DNA of 64,000 bases, taken from contig JAIUPT010000050.1 of assembly GCA_022315425.1 (NCBI GenBank), forward strand, positions 1,488,001-1,552,000. The letters are read 5' to 3'. Of the stretch, positions 1 through 11,300 are shown in pieces. The DNA is from Pseudevernia furfuracea. Its lineage: Eukaryota; Ascomycota; Lecanoromycetes; Lecanorales; Parmeliaceae. The notes beneath the pieces were generated by a model. It searched no databases. It saw only the letters and a list, made by a program, of their open reading frames with translations, and had not been told where the DNA came from. Every line of letters starts with the position of its first letter. Within the stretch, counting starts at the first letter, position 1. The translations under genes were made by a program, and so were the position numbers.

Positions 1-1129
1 TCTGCTGGGAGAGATAATAATGAGGTAGTCGTCAAGCTTGCGAATCTCATGATGCTGATTTGTGATCAAAGCTAGGGGGTTTGGAGAGACCTTTGAGAGT
101 GAAAAGTCCTGAAACCGTCACGCATGTTCTAAAAGTGCTGTACTTTCAGGAAGCTCTTAACCACTAAGCTCGCGAGAAATATCGGGGGACTAGAATACTA
201 TTATAGCAGTATCTCATACTCCAGGTCCTCTCACTTCGTTGGAGGAGGCGGAGGCTAAGAGCTTCTTAATCCTTCCTCCGTACCTAGCGCAAAAGACTGC
301 CAAGACTGCAGACCTCACCTCGTCTCGAGCTTTCTCCATGCCTCATATTTGAGCTGTATTGTATCTTTCTGTGCACATATTAACCAGCGGAATTTGACGC
401 CAAGTCTCTTGCCTCGCAAAATGGCTCCCCGACGCCAAAGAGAACCTTCTAAGCTTCCATATGAAGCCCTAAGTCCTGCGGACTGGGACCAATGCCTCGC
501 CTATCCACGCTCTCTCCAGAAGGGTTCAGTGACTCTCGACACCTTGACTTTACACCCCTTTGAGCCTTCATGACAGCTTGATTCAAATCCTTTAGCTTCT
601 CTGCCCCTTCAGGCTGCTTATCGAACCTTAAGCTGCTTCGATTGAATTGAATGCCATCGCATGACTTACTTCCTGTTCCTTCCCAATCTGATATATCATC
701 CCTCTCTTAGAGACTGAACGATTCTCTTTCCTTTTGTAGCAATGTAATATAGCGCTCTGGAGTTTGAGCCATGGGTACTCTGCCCTTGGCCAGCTCCTCC
801 TTGCCCATGTATAATCCACCCTCTAGTTTTGGACAGTCTCTCTCTTACCTCTTGCACTGGCTCCTTATCATGACCGTCTCCTTGGCCGATGGCAGTGAAC
901 TTCCATATCGTCCGGTCCAAGTATAGACGGTCTTACTTTTGACAAAGCCGTCTTTCTTTAGATGTCGAGACGCTTTGGCTAAACACTAAACCGGAATTCG
1001 ATCTGACAGCCTCATCCAGTCAAAACAGACTGATCTGCGCCGAGACATTCGAGGATTGATACCCGTCATTCCGTAGTATATCCTCACTAGCTCCCACAAA
1101 AATCCTGTTGTTGTTCTTTTCGAAAATTT
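1..1129. other. No supported gene
   Basis: Short open frames occur on both strands, but none has a recognisable domain, a convincing intron pattern or a conserved motif. A small hairpin (TCCTGAAA / TTTCAGGA) lies near 105-155. I see nothing else to annotate. Confidence 0.5.
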
Positions 1130-1488
1130 CTTTTTCGTCACCCACTTTGGCTCAGCATCAACCATCCCACCAGCTTACCAGTTGCCTGCTTTTCCTAGTA
1201 CACGGAATCACGACAACATCAGCCTGACATACGCAAATCCACAACATTCTTTTTCGTCACCCACTTGGCTCAGCTCAGCATCAACCATCCCACCAGCTTA
1301 CCAGTTGCCTGCTTTTCCTAGTACACGGAATCACGACAACATCAGCCTGACATACGCAAACCCACAATATTCTTTCTCGTCACCCACTTGGCTCAGTATC
1401 AACCATCCCACTAGCTTATCAGTTGTCTGCTTTTGCTAGTACACGGAATTACGACAACATCAGCCTGACATACGCAAATCCACAATAG
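1130..1488 (+). repeat. Tandem repeat, three copies of about 120 bp
   Basis: Three nearly identical units of about 117-122 bp follow each other, starting near 1130, 1250 and 1371. Each begins with a TTTTTCGTCACCCACTTGG-like block and contains CAACCATCCCACCAGCTTAC, GTACACGGAATCACGACAAC and CATCAGCCTGACATACGC. Copies differ by a few substitutions and a 4-5 bp CTCAG insertion in copy 2. The array ends 88 bp before the start codon of the Clr2-like gene, so it sits in its promoter or 5' leader. Confidence 0.9.
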
Positions 1489-1576
1489 CCAGCAGCGAAT
1501 CTGCAGCAACACCTACACTCTCGCCTGTGACGCCCAACAAACCCGCATTCTCCACAACTTCTATAACAGCGGAAGC

Positions 1577-2635
1577 ATGGCTCAGCCAGCTGAATTCCCG
1601 GTTCACTTGACCGACGGCAACTCTCAACATACACCCGGCGCTCAGGCGAATGGTTATATGTCTGCACATAATCTGACGCAGGATGTCCACTCCATGTTTG
1701 CAAAAGCAATGATGAAGGAGCTAGGAGAGGAGGTCAAGAAGGGTGAGTCAGAAAAAGTTTGCTTTTTTGTTATGGTGCCTGCCATCCCAGAGAACGCGCA
1801 TTGTGTCGAATCCTATCCCTAGATGATCAAATACCTCGAGTCGAGCCCTATGTCCCTTCATGATTTTCACGACTGCGAGCCACTCGTTTGCTCTTTTCTA
1901 CCTTTTTTTTTTGGCAGGTGTTGTTCAAGTTCATTGTGCCCGAAAGTTGGCACGAAGATTAGAAGGGCTATTAGTGAAGCACTATCCTTGTCCTAATGAG
2001 TGACTGCTTGGACGTTCAACACGTCAAAACGACTAGCGTCATTGACAGCTCCCGCAATGTTATTTATTAGTTTTCTTTTGTGCTTCTGATCAATCTTTCT
2101 TTCGAATTTCTTCATCAAGTCAGCTCTTCGCTACTACCTACTACCTCGAAATTATACATATATATACTTTCAAGTATATATTCTTTCAACTATAGCAAGC
2201 ACTTTCAGCTGACTGTGCTTGATATCAGGCATATATTACACCAAGCTCCCCGACGGATACAGTGTCTGGGTGCATCAACGTAGACGTCGAGGGAATAGGG
2301 GAGTTAGTCATCCAACCTCTGCGCAGCCTCATTTGCCCCCACACTCACAAAAACCACAGAGACCCAAATACGACTATTACATCTTCGGCCACCCGAAGCT
2401 GAAGAAGTTCGATTCCTTCCGTCAATTCGCCAGCCACATAGACCACATCCAGCAGCTGGATCTGGCTCCTGAAGCATGCCCTTGCAAGGTGTGCCAGGAG
2501 AGACCACTGGACGCCAATGACACCATCCGCCGCGAACGGGTACCAGCTAGGCTGGTCACCCCTCCAGCTAGGGGAGGGCGAGGAGGTGGGAGAGGGCGAG
2601 GAGGTGGGAGAGGGCGAGGAAATGGGAGAGGATGA
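1577..2635 (+). CDS. Small Clr2-type (cryptic loci regulator 2) domain protein with RGG tail
   Basis: Proposed exons 1577-1742 and 2229-2635, giving about 190 aa. The intron is 486 bp, long for this window, with donor GTGAGT and acceptor ATATCAG. After the splice the protein reads GIYYTKLPDGYSVW, then FGHPKLKKFDSFRQFASHI and CPCKVC. The order LP-x-GY, FGHP, K-F-x-S-x-x-x-F-x-x-H and C-x-C-K-x-C is the pattern I associate with the N-terminal domain of fungal Clr2-like transcription-silencing proteins. Full-length Clr2 is much larger; here only this domain is present and the last 28 residues are an Arg/Gly RGG-like tail. Family membership is by eye. A role in heterochromatin or nucleic-acid binding is inference. 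The start codon lies just after the 3-copy repeat. Confidence 0.6.
2573..2632 (+). repeat. 18-bp minisatellite encoding the RGG tail
   Basis: The unit GGGCGAGGAGGTGGGAGA is repeated about three times with minor change at the 3' end of the Clr2-like gene. It is in frame and encodes the R-G-R-G-G-G repeat of the C-terminal tail. Confidence 0.85.
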
Positions 2636-3120
2636 CGAAGCCAGTGGAGCCTCGTCATGGACCGGGGGATTGAATAGCGAGGCGCAAAGGCGCGGAGAGG
2701 TGGTGGAGCGGGATCACTTGGGCCAACGGGCCATGACATGCTCGCTGCGTTGGCACTTGCCATCAGCAGGTGTCTTCGTTTCATTTCTTTCAATCACTGT
2801 ACAATAGGATGAGAATGCAGAACCTCATCCCTTCATCGGTCCCCAAGAGACTCTCTCCAATCACTGTACAAACAAACGCATGTTCACTGTCCTCAATAAC
2901 CTCAAAACACTCTTCTGCACCGGTGATCTTGTTATGGTTGATGCTCAAATTCTCACGCATACATGCACATGGAACGGATCATATCCCTTGCCAAAGCACG
3001 CCCACGAAAGCTCCTCGGTATTGTGGACCGAAGGGACGAGTGGGGGGCCAAGGTTTCCCCCCTACCTGTACTACGCCATCTACGATGGCATTTCCTAAAA
3101 TCCCGTCCCGTTGACTGTGA
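2636..3120. other. Intergenic, convergent gene ends
   Basis: This lies between the 3' ends of the Clr2-like gene and the ABC transporter gene. Open frames here have no recognisable domain. A 13-bp block CAATCACTGTACA occurs twice (about 2793 and 2859). Confidence 0.5.
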
Positions 3121-5656
3121 CTATGACGACACTGATCTATTCTCCTCTTCCTTCTCTACATACTCAGGCGGCGGTAACTCCTCGCCTGCCCCCATGCTCT
3201 CATCCGCAGCAACCCACACCTTGCCCAGCTCCTTCTCAATCTCTTCCCTCCGTTTCCGCCAGCCCTCCACCTTTGCCAGCGTCTCCCTCAAGGATTCAAG
3301 CTCTCGCTCCACTCCTTCTTTTTCCTCTTCGGTGCCGATCCTATCAAAGGTCCACTCCTCGCCTTCTTCGCCTTGGCCAAGGTCCAAGTTCCACTCATGA
3401 TACCGCTTGAGGCTGACTCTCGTACTTATCGTCAATAACGTGATGCCCCGTTCCTTGCATTGCTCGTAAAGCAGGCCTTCGACATCGGAAGAAACAGCCG
3501 ATGTGCCCTCGTCAATGACTGCATAGCGCGGCTCATGGTACATCAACCGTGCAAATGCCATTCGCTGCTTTTCGCCACCCGAGAGGACATCTTTCCACTC
3601 CTTTCTTACATCCCAGCCGCCTTCCCGTTGGGGCAGGTAGCCTAGCCGTACGTCCTCGAGCATGCGTAAGAGTTCATGGTCTTTGCGGCCGGAGTCTCGC
3701 ATATCAATCTCCGAGTGCGGATAGATGACTTGGTCTCTGAGGGTACCGCTGGCCAGGTACGGCCGTTGCGGGAGGAACATAACACCATCTGTGCCTGTAC
3801 TACGGGGCCGTGATACTAGACCACGGTAGACAGGCCACAGACCACCTAGGACGCGGGAGATAGATGATTTTCCGGCGCCGTTGGGACCAGAAATTAGGAC
3901 GTGAGCGCCTGGAGTAATGGTGAAGGAGAGGGAAGGTATGAGTGAGTCACCTGGAAGAGGATAGATGGCTGGAGCGACGAGTGGGACGTTCTCAAGACGT
4001 ACGCCGTCGTAGCCGCGGTGGAGAGTGCCAAGGATGTCGGAGAGGGAGTACGGTTCTGGGGATGTGCCGCGAGGATGGTAATAGGCGGAGGCGTGAACGC
4101 GATGAAGGGTAGAAATGAGGGTGTAGACACGAGATGTATAGCCTGCGAGTTCGGAAAGGTCTTTGATACTGTACATCATGCGTCCGCCAGCGTCGGCGAG
4201 TGAGAGCATGAGCCGTTTGTTGGTGATGAACTGTTGCATGCGGCCATGGGAGCGGTTTGCGGGAGGTGAGGATATCGTGATATCTGTGGGAGAGAGCTCG
4301 GAATGGCCTCCTAGGCCACCCCATTCTGGAAGAAAGACGGGAAGGGAGGTGATGAGGTAGCCGAAGGCTGACCAGGAGTATTTCAGGACAAAGTCTTCGA
4401 GCATGTTGTAGCGGATCTTGAGACGGTAGATGCCCTCCATCCAGACTTTAAGGTCCTTGTACCCCTTGTCGAGGAATACCTTCTCCATGTCTGCGCCACC
4501 ATAGAATGCCACTTCTTCAGCATTCGCTATCAGTCGTGCATGAAGCCCTCTGAAATCTCCTTCTTTGCGTCCTTCCACTGCCTTTAGCTTCCCAAATGGT
4601 GGTGAAAGTCGACGCAAAGCCGTTGCTGTGATGAAGTAATTGGCTAGAAGACCTGTCAGGGCTAGGGGTCCCAAAGATCGGAAAAGTTGATAGTTAAAGA
4701 CGAAAAGGTCCACTAATGGTTTCCCAATAGACGAATAAAGGGAGGCAGCCGAAGCGGTGAACAGGGTCAGATCATTGGTGATGAATTGGTCTGCCCCTTG
4801 GCCAATGCCACCATCGAGATTTAATAGCTTGTAATAGTTGAGGTTGTCGTTTAAATAGAGGTCGTGGATGTATCGAGTGAGTCTTGTGCGGAAAGCTATG
4901 GAGACTTTGCTCTGCAAGAATTTGATAACAGCATTTGTGTATGATGCAAAGCCTAAACAAGTCAATTGAGGTCCTAGCCACTCTCTTTCCCGAATTGAAC
5001 ATACCACCGACACCACACCACTTAACAATTCCCCAGAGGAAGCTTCTCCCATTCCCAGCTACTAGATCCCTTACTATCTCTCCATCAAGTCTAGTCACCA
5101 CCAGCGAGAGGTAGGTCCGAAGTAAAAGGAATAGGCCTTGACTAAACAGTAACCCAGACTCTTTACTATTCCAATGCGGCACCATGATACTTAGAAGACT
5201 TAAGAACTGGTGTATGAAAGCGATATTGAGGCCGGGCTTCGTATTTGGTGGAGGAACCTGACCGGCTATCTGCCCATCTCCAAGTCGCGCTGCCCGAGGA
5301 GGGTTCAGGAAGAGGCGCCTATGTGCATCGAAAGTCATCGGTCTTGTGGGATAGATCTTGACCTCTGCCGTCGAGGAGCGATAAGGCACGATTATTGTCC
5401 TTGATCCATCCTTTCCCCGCAAGCCAGAATTTCGCCGTAGGAGTCTTTGGCGCTGTGCTTTCTTTCTTGACTCTTGTATCCGCCATATTCGACCTCCATA
5501 AGCCCCAGATATAATGGTGATGAGCAAAGCTAGCGTAGCTGTAAGCCGTGTTACTTTTGAGGTCTGCTTGTATTTTGAGCGGAAAAGGCGAGCCCATGGT
5601 CCCAGAATCGCCAGCAGAGGATCCATGGAATGACGAAGAGTCGACTGAGCCGCCAT
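3121..5656 (-). CDS. pxa1: Peroxisomal fatty-acyl ABC half-transporter (ABCD family, Pxa1-like)
   Basis: Exons on the minus strand are 5656-5005 and 4952-3121, with one 52-bp intron (GTATGT...TTTAG), giving 827 aa. ABCD proteins import long-chain acyl-CoAs into peroxisomes for beta-oxidation and work as dimers of half-transporters. The N-terminal half carries membrane segments (about residues 38-55 and 150-330) and the ABCD-specific loop NAEEVAFYGG near residue 367. The nucleotide-binding domain follows: Walker A SGPNGAGKSS about 575, signature LSGGEKQRMAFAR about 675, Walker B YAVIDEG about 697. The Walker B motif has DEG where many ABCD proteins have DEC or DEA. A Glu/Lys-rich, probably coiled C-terminus follows. 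Membership in ABCD is firm; Pxa1 rather than Pxa2 is judged from the long N-terminus. Confidence 0.9.
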
Positions 5657-7067
5657 TGTGCTCTAAGTCCAACTCATTAAACGGTGCTATCGTCGTTAGA
5701 AAAAGGAGGGAAGCGTCCAAGCCAAAGAAGCATAGCTGTATAAAACCATATTGAAGGGCAAAGGCCAATGGGTCTGAACTCTATCTTGCCCCTCACTGTT
5801 CTATTTCCCAAGCACGAATAAGAATACAAAAGTGAGCCTGTGAACTTGTCGCCCTCTAGAGTGATTGAAGTTGTCAATGCTTGATACTTTAGCCTCGGCT
5901 GCGAGAGGAGAGCAAGTTCTGCCGAAAGAACTTCGCCCCTAGATCTCGATATCTTAAACTGTTTTGTCCATGCGCGACGACGCTTAAGTAATTACTTAAT
6001 AGCAATGGCGGAGCTGTGCTGCAATTTCTTTGGATCCCATCTATTTGCTACCCCCTGCTCGTCTGCTCTGAAATGCATATAACATAATACCGTATGAAAG
6101 GGAGCCCGACAGCCGGAACAATATACGACTCCTAATGGCACATATTCCTTCTCTATTATCGCACCATGCCATCATTCTAGATGGTTGACCAGTCAAAAGG
6201 AGTCTTAACCCCCACCAGAATCAGATTATTGTTGTGAAAGAAGGTTTATGGAAAGGACTACAGATTTTGGCCCAATGTTTGATGCGTAGTCATGGATGAG
6301 AACTGCAAATTGAACATGTAGTAGTCTCAACTTTCTCCAGAAGCCATCCCTTCTCCTTATTGGTTCTCGTGCGTTGCTTCAACTATCTTGGTTCGTCACG
6401 GGTGTCTATTGATTATCCAGTGCCGAATGTGTGTTACCTACCTTGTAACCTTTGCCTTGGCCTTGTCCACAACCTATGCACTTTGAATTCGTGCCGAGTG
6501 CTGCTGAGTGACTTCTTTCAAGCGCCTGAAGCTGAATGCTTCACAGCCCATGTGGAATGGCTTCTGTTTAATATCGCTTGCGGAGCTCTTCGTCCCAGGC
6601 GGGTGTGCCTTACCTACAGGCGATTTCATCCCACGCCTGACGAAGATCTCTGGTGGGATGCTAATATCGCTTCCAACCATGCATTGAGACGACCAAAGAG
6701 ATCAGGAGGAATTGTAATGGCTTATTACGCTTGCTCTGCTTGTTAAATATTCGGCAGACAAAGGAAATTATGGCCAAGTACTTATCGAAGTCGTGCGGCT
6801 TCAACTTACGCGCGTCCACGGGTGGTGCCACAACCGCGAGCTTTGTGGAGAATTGCCAATCGACAAGTGGATGGTCGATCGTACTATGGAACGGAACGTG
6901 AGGATCAGCATGCCGGGGCTATAATAAGAACATCCTGCCTCAGTACTTTGTGCTTCGTGCATCATGTCCCAAGGAACCCAACTTTTCCAGCCAGGAAGAC
7001 CGCCTGGGGCATTGGACCAAAAGTCGGTGACATTGGCACAACCAACAGCCTACGGAAAGCCGTCTAT
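5657..7067. other. Intergenic, no supported gene
   Basis: Upstream of both the ABC transporter (minus) and the secreted-repeat gene (plus). The longest open frame (6360-6746) shows no domain, and the frame running into the next gene from 6822 lacks a signal peptide, unlike the start at 7068. Nothing else recognised. Confidence 0.5.
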
Positions 7068-8669
7068 ATGTCGATTTTCAAGACTATATTGGTGATTGGC
7101 CTCTGCTTAGTCTCAATTTTGACTGCAAACCCAATCCACAGGGTTGAAGAACTCGACTTTGTTCCCGCGAAAGTCTTGCAAGTCCTGCATGGACCCAGAT
7201 CCCAACATAGAGCGTCCAACACCAACGGGAAGCTTTGCAATTCGTCAGACAGGTTGTGCAAGCTACACCGCAGAACTCAAGATTTCTACATATGGAGAGC
7301 TCGCCCGCACGAGCTCCTTTTTCCTGTTCCTTACGCAGCCCCAGCGCTCCGGGAATTCTATAACGCAATACTAACACAGGTCAACGAGCAGTGGTCATTA
7401 CTAGCCCCGGTACCTAGCTTTGGGATCAAACAAGGCAATTTGGAGCTCTATTTCAGATCGGTAGGCGGACCGATACCATGGTCTGTCGTAGCAAGATTTG
7501 CCCACAAGATGCTTTGCGCGACACAGCTGGGATGGCTTGGCACGTATGAAATTATATACCAGAACGGCGCGGCAAACCAGGCTGTTGTTGTGACCCTGCG
7601 GATTGCCAACAATCAGCTCCAGTTGCCGCAGCATGATCTGACTAAATCAAGGACAGTAAAAGCTGCGAAAAGAACGGATTTGAAGAAGCGGGCTTCGATC
7701 CGCCTAATTTCCTTCAAGGTTCATGATGGTATAGTGCCACTCTCTGTTGCAGCACCTTGTGCGAAAGCCTTCTTCGATGCCATCGTCACTGAAGCTTCCA
7801 ACGCTTGGACGTCCCAATCAGAAGCAGCACTGTTCACCGTGACTCAAGGACCCTTCCAGCTGACCGTGTACGTACATTTCGGAGTTATTCTTCCCAATTT
7901 CGCACCAGATCCTGAGTCGCAAGGCATGACCCGGGAGCAATAACCTCATTCTACCACTGGAACCTGTCTAGTAACTCAGATCTCTTGCCTCCAAGGAACA
8001 ATTGCTGACTCCGAAAATGTACGTAGCTCGTGCCTGGGAGCAAAAATCCCATGGCCAACGCTCGTGTTCGCTGCGCAGACATTCTCAGACCTCGCGGATC
8101 GCTCCTGGGTCAACACCTTCGACGCCTACTACGAAGAACCCGAGTCCACCATCACGGTCGCCATTAGCCTGCGGCTCTTGAGAGGGCTCGCCTTGACGAC
8201 CATGTCCCGCCCCGTGAGAAGAAACCTCCCGAGTCGAGAAAGTCCGCCAGCCACCGCGCCCGTGACGGCACGCACCCCCGCCACGCCCATGCCCCCCGGG
8301 ATCAGAGTCGCCTCCTTCGTCCGAACCACCGCCCTCGTCCCCTGCGCCGTCGCCGCCGCCAAACTCGAAGACTTCTACTCCATCATCGCCCTCAAGATCG
8401 AAACGGGCCAGATGGCCCACCGGGCCCCTTCCAAGACGGTCGTGTGCTCGCTCTGGAACTTCGAGCTCGTCTTCTCCTGCGACCGGATCAACGTGCCGTT
8501 GAGCTTCGTGCAGGCCTTCGCGATCGACATGGCCGAGTGGTCGTCGAAGCAGTTCACGGGGTTCTACGAGGCGACGGTGAAAGGGGAGGGGCCGCTGAGT
8601 GGGCTGGTCTTTTTGGTGCAGATGAGGTTGAAGGGCAAGGGTCCGCAGCCGCCGCCGTATCTCATGTGA
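7068..8669 (+). CDS. Secreted protein with three tandem copies of an unrecognised domain
   Basis: Exons 7068-7867 and 8027-8669 (159-bp intron, GTACGT...GTAG) give 480 aa. The start at 7068 is preferred because it gives a signal peptide (MSIFKTILVIGLCLVSILTA); the frame stays open upstream to 6822 without one. After the leader come three copies of a domain of roughly 110 residues. Copies begin around FPVPYAAPALREFYNAI, VPLSVAAPCAKAFFDAI and VPCAVAAAKLEDFYSII. Each continues with a beta-like stretch (LELYF, FQLTV, FELVF), a conserved (I/V)P(W/L) turn and a final hydrophobic strand (VVVTLRI, ITVAISLRL, VFLVQMRL). The intron falls inside copy 2, and removing it restores the alignment, which supports the gene model. 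I do not recognise the family; an extracellular or cell-wall role is inferred only from the leader. The second exon is clearly more GC-rich than the first. Confidence 0.75.
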
Positions 8670-8996
8670 TTGTTGCCAAGGCTTTGGGTGGGTATTCTGG
8701 TTGTTTTTCGTCCCAAATCATGCATGGGGGGGGGGAATTCTTTTCTGCAAGCGAGCTTTCAACCAGCGAGTTCGACTCCGGCTAGGACATTGTTGTTCAA
8801 AGGTACATACTATTGAGAAGTTAATCGTATTGATTGCAGATTCCGTCAATGCTCGAATCGTCTACGTGACATCTGAATACATATCGTACCATCAAAACTC
8901 TATACGCATGGACTTAAAACGCCTCGCTATGCGTGCACGCTCAGTCATCCAGCAGAAATAAAACACCGGGTATCTAAATATCCTCAATCTTGCCAG
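8670..8996. other. Intergenic, convergent gene ends
   Basis: Separates the 3' ends of the secreted-repeat gene and the PAF-acetylhydrolase gene. It holds a short G run near 8727 and no recognisable gene. Confidence 0.5.
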
Positions 8997-10595
8997 TTAC
9001 CCCTTCATGACCTCACCCTGTACAATCGCGTCGCTAGGGTGCTTAGCCTCTGTTGCATGCCCGTTCGCATTCGCAAAGCCATTGCTTTCGTCGAGGGGGA
9101 TTGCTATCCATCTCTTGATTGACCCGTCCGCTGCCAATATTCTGTGGTCTTGAGCTAATTCGAAGCTGTGCTTCCCTTTCGGCTGCTCCAAACCAGGGGT
9201 ATCCGAACTTTCCAATTCCATATCCAAAGCGGAAGTGTTTGCGACTTTGACACCACTCCTTCTTAATGACTCCAATATCGCGCGAACGTTGAGACGCATG
9301 GTACGTTCAGGATCCTCCGCCTTGAAAATCTTCCTCGTTGCCCAAGGAAACAATAGGCCAAAATCCGACTGCGAGAGATGTGCTGAGGAGATGGGATAGA
9401 AAATGTGCGGTTTCGCTTCCAGAGCGGAATTTTCCCCGACAGGTGACGAGATGGCGCGTTTCGTTTCCCGCAAGTTGCTGGTCCACTTGAAAAACGCCTC
9501 ACTGAGAACGGCCAGCGGCGGAGATCCATCCCTCGAATTGTAAGCGGGAAGCGGTTTGGACCAGAGGTAGGAGGTCGGACTGCTCAGGAGTGGAAGGGCC
9601 CAGAGATCTAGCAGGGTGATGGGCGTAGAGGGTGTCACTTGAGAGACTAGTGAGCAATACGGACTTGGATGGTATAGGGGTGTGTAGCCATTGGATGGCC
9701 GAGATTCATGATAATAGACCGATTTGATGAATTGCACCACCGTAGCTGCCCCAAATGAGTGGCCGGACCAGGAGATCTTGCCCGGTGTGTGGACGTCGAG
9801 CGCGGAGGCGAACATGCTCAGAAGATCAGGATCATGAGAAGTTCGTGCCCCAATGTTGTGCAGTTGTGTTGGACTGCTGTCGAGTTTAAGGAGCGCTTCG
9901 TGTACCAAGCCCAACTCGCAAAGCCGGATTTTCAGCTGCTTGTCCCGCTCCTCATTTACTTCCGACGACGGCTTGTGGGGAAGAGCCCGGTAATCCACAG
10001 CTTCTGGTGGGGATCCATTGGTAGAATTCATGAAGGATATTGGAGCACTACCGTCCCTGTGTTCCGGCGCAACAACTACCATCCCATGACTTGCCAATGA
10101 GCCAGTCAAGTGGCTGTATGCATTTTTCGTCCCTCCCAAGCCGTGTGAAAATACCATGACCGGCCATCGTCCTCCTACATCTGCCGGTGGAGAGAGCAAC
10201 TGGGCGTCTTGTGAGGCAGGGATCGTGGTGTGGAAGATGAGGCGATTGATCGGTATGTATCTGAGGATGTCAGTCCACGAAATTCAATCAGACTGGGCGA
10301 CTCACGATAGAAAAGAAGCTAGCCTAGGACCAGCGCTCAAGAATCGAGCATATGCGCGGAAATATTCCCCTTGGGGGCTCGGTAACCAGTACACGGGCTT
10401 GGGCTTGGTAGGTTCGCAAGGATAAAAAATTCGGAAGCTGACAGTGGTTATGTTGGCATCTGGGGGCGGACTGGTGGTCGGTAAGTCTGAAATTGGGATC
10501 TCTACTTCTTGAGTACCGACACGGTAAGGGCCTGTGTAAGCTGGAAAAGAAGGAACAGGGTTTAGACGGGAAAGAAGAGAGGTCATTGTGGGCAC
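8997..10595 (-). CDS. Platelet-activating-factor acetylhydrolase-like lipase
   Basis: Exons on the minus strand are 10595-10306 and 10260-8997 (45-bp intron, GTGAGT...CTCAG), giving 517 aa. These alpha/beta-hydrolases cleave short or oxidised sn-2 acyl chains from phospholipids. The oxyanion-side strand VMVFSHGLGGTKNAYS lies about residue 131, followed by VVVAPEHRDGSAP. The nucleophile elbow W-S-G-H-S-F-G lies about residues 261-267. A likely catalytic His is in SSAHLSQSDFGLLFPW. There is no signal peptide, so the enzyme is probably intracellular. The C-terminal about 100 residues look divergent. Family assignment is strong; the natural substrate is unknown. Confidence 0.88.
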
Positions 10596-11300
10596 GCGAC
10601 CATCAATGTTGCCAATGATTGGGATCTATTGGCGTTATTATTTACACACAAACTCCGTGCAATTCTGAAGAGACTGTGGGAAATAAAAGAAAAGGAGGAC
10701 AGGCGAAAGAAAGAAAAAAATAGAAGCCAAAAAATGAATACAATGCCGTAGTATCGTGACGTTTTCTTTGCCATCGGATACGAGTAGAAAATTTGTGAAG
10801 AACCTCGGCAACTGCTCGGGCTCCGGGGTTCCCGTTCCCGCGCTTGGCATTAAGGCTCGTAGGCTGTACGGAGGTCTGCACGTAAAGTCCTGAACAAAGC
10901 CCTAGCCCTACTTTCGGAAGGCAGCCTCAGCCTTGTATGCAGGGCGTCATCCGATACGAGTCTTGGCGTTCAGGACTTTTACGTGCAGACCTCCGTAGGG
11001 TAATTGACTTAAGTACCTTAGGTACTGTACAAGCCACTGGAGAGTTCAATTCTAGTATTCTACCACGTCGAACTTGGGAACAGGGGGCGCTTGGTCTCTA
11101 ATAATCAAGGTGACTTGGGTTCAGAGTCTGAGTGAGGCGGCTTCCTCTGAGCCCCCGCTATCGTCGTGTCTAGCCAATCACACATCATGGCCATTCGGCA
11201 CCTCACCTTTCAAGGCAGCGAGGCACCATTGACTTCCTTTCCTCCACCTTATCTACATACAAGAAATTAAACCTGGGGATCAAAGCAAGCGGCACACCTT
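10596..11300. other. Intergenic with a small inverted-repeat element
   Basis: Contains the inverted-repeat element listed separately and, just after it, a short palindromic tract (TACCTTAGGTA) near 11015. No gene is recognised. Confidence 0.5.
10865..10999. mobile_element. Short terminal-inverted-repeat element (MITE-like)
   Basis: The left arm 10867-10895 (TACGGAGGTCTGCACGTAAA, then GTCCTGAAC) is the reverse complement of the right arm 10968-10997, with a single extra T in the right arm. The arms are about 29-30 bp and enclose about 72 bp without coding potential. Both ends finish in TA, which would fit a TA target duplication as in Tc1/mariner-type elements, but TA is also part of the palindrome. 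A stable hairpin of other function is the alternative. Confidence 0.6.

Noticed and set aside
60..200. tRNA-like D-arm on the minus strand (GCTTAGTGGTTAAGAGC)
   Set aside because: The D-arm pairs, but the expected anticodon stem and T-loop do not form; the flanking TCCTGAAA/TTTCAGGA pair makes a different hairpin.
349..573. 74-codon plus-strand frame (MAPRRQREPSK...)
   Set aside because: No domain, no partner exon and no supporting context.
2422..2793. 123-codon minus-strand frame opposite the Clr2-like gene
   Set aside because: Pro/Arg-rich shadow of the RGG-encoding minisatellite.
6822..7067. Upstream start of the secreted triple-domain protein
   Set aside because: Would bury the signal peptide about 82 residues inside the protein.
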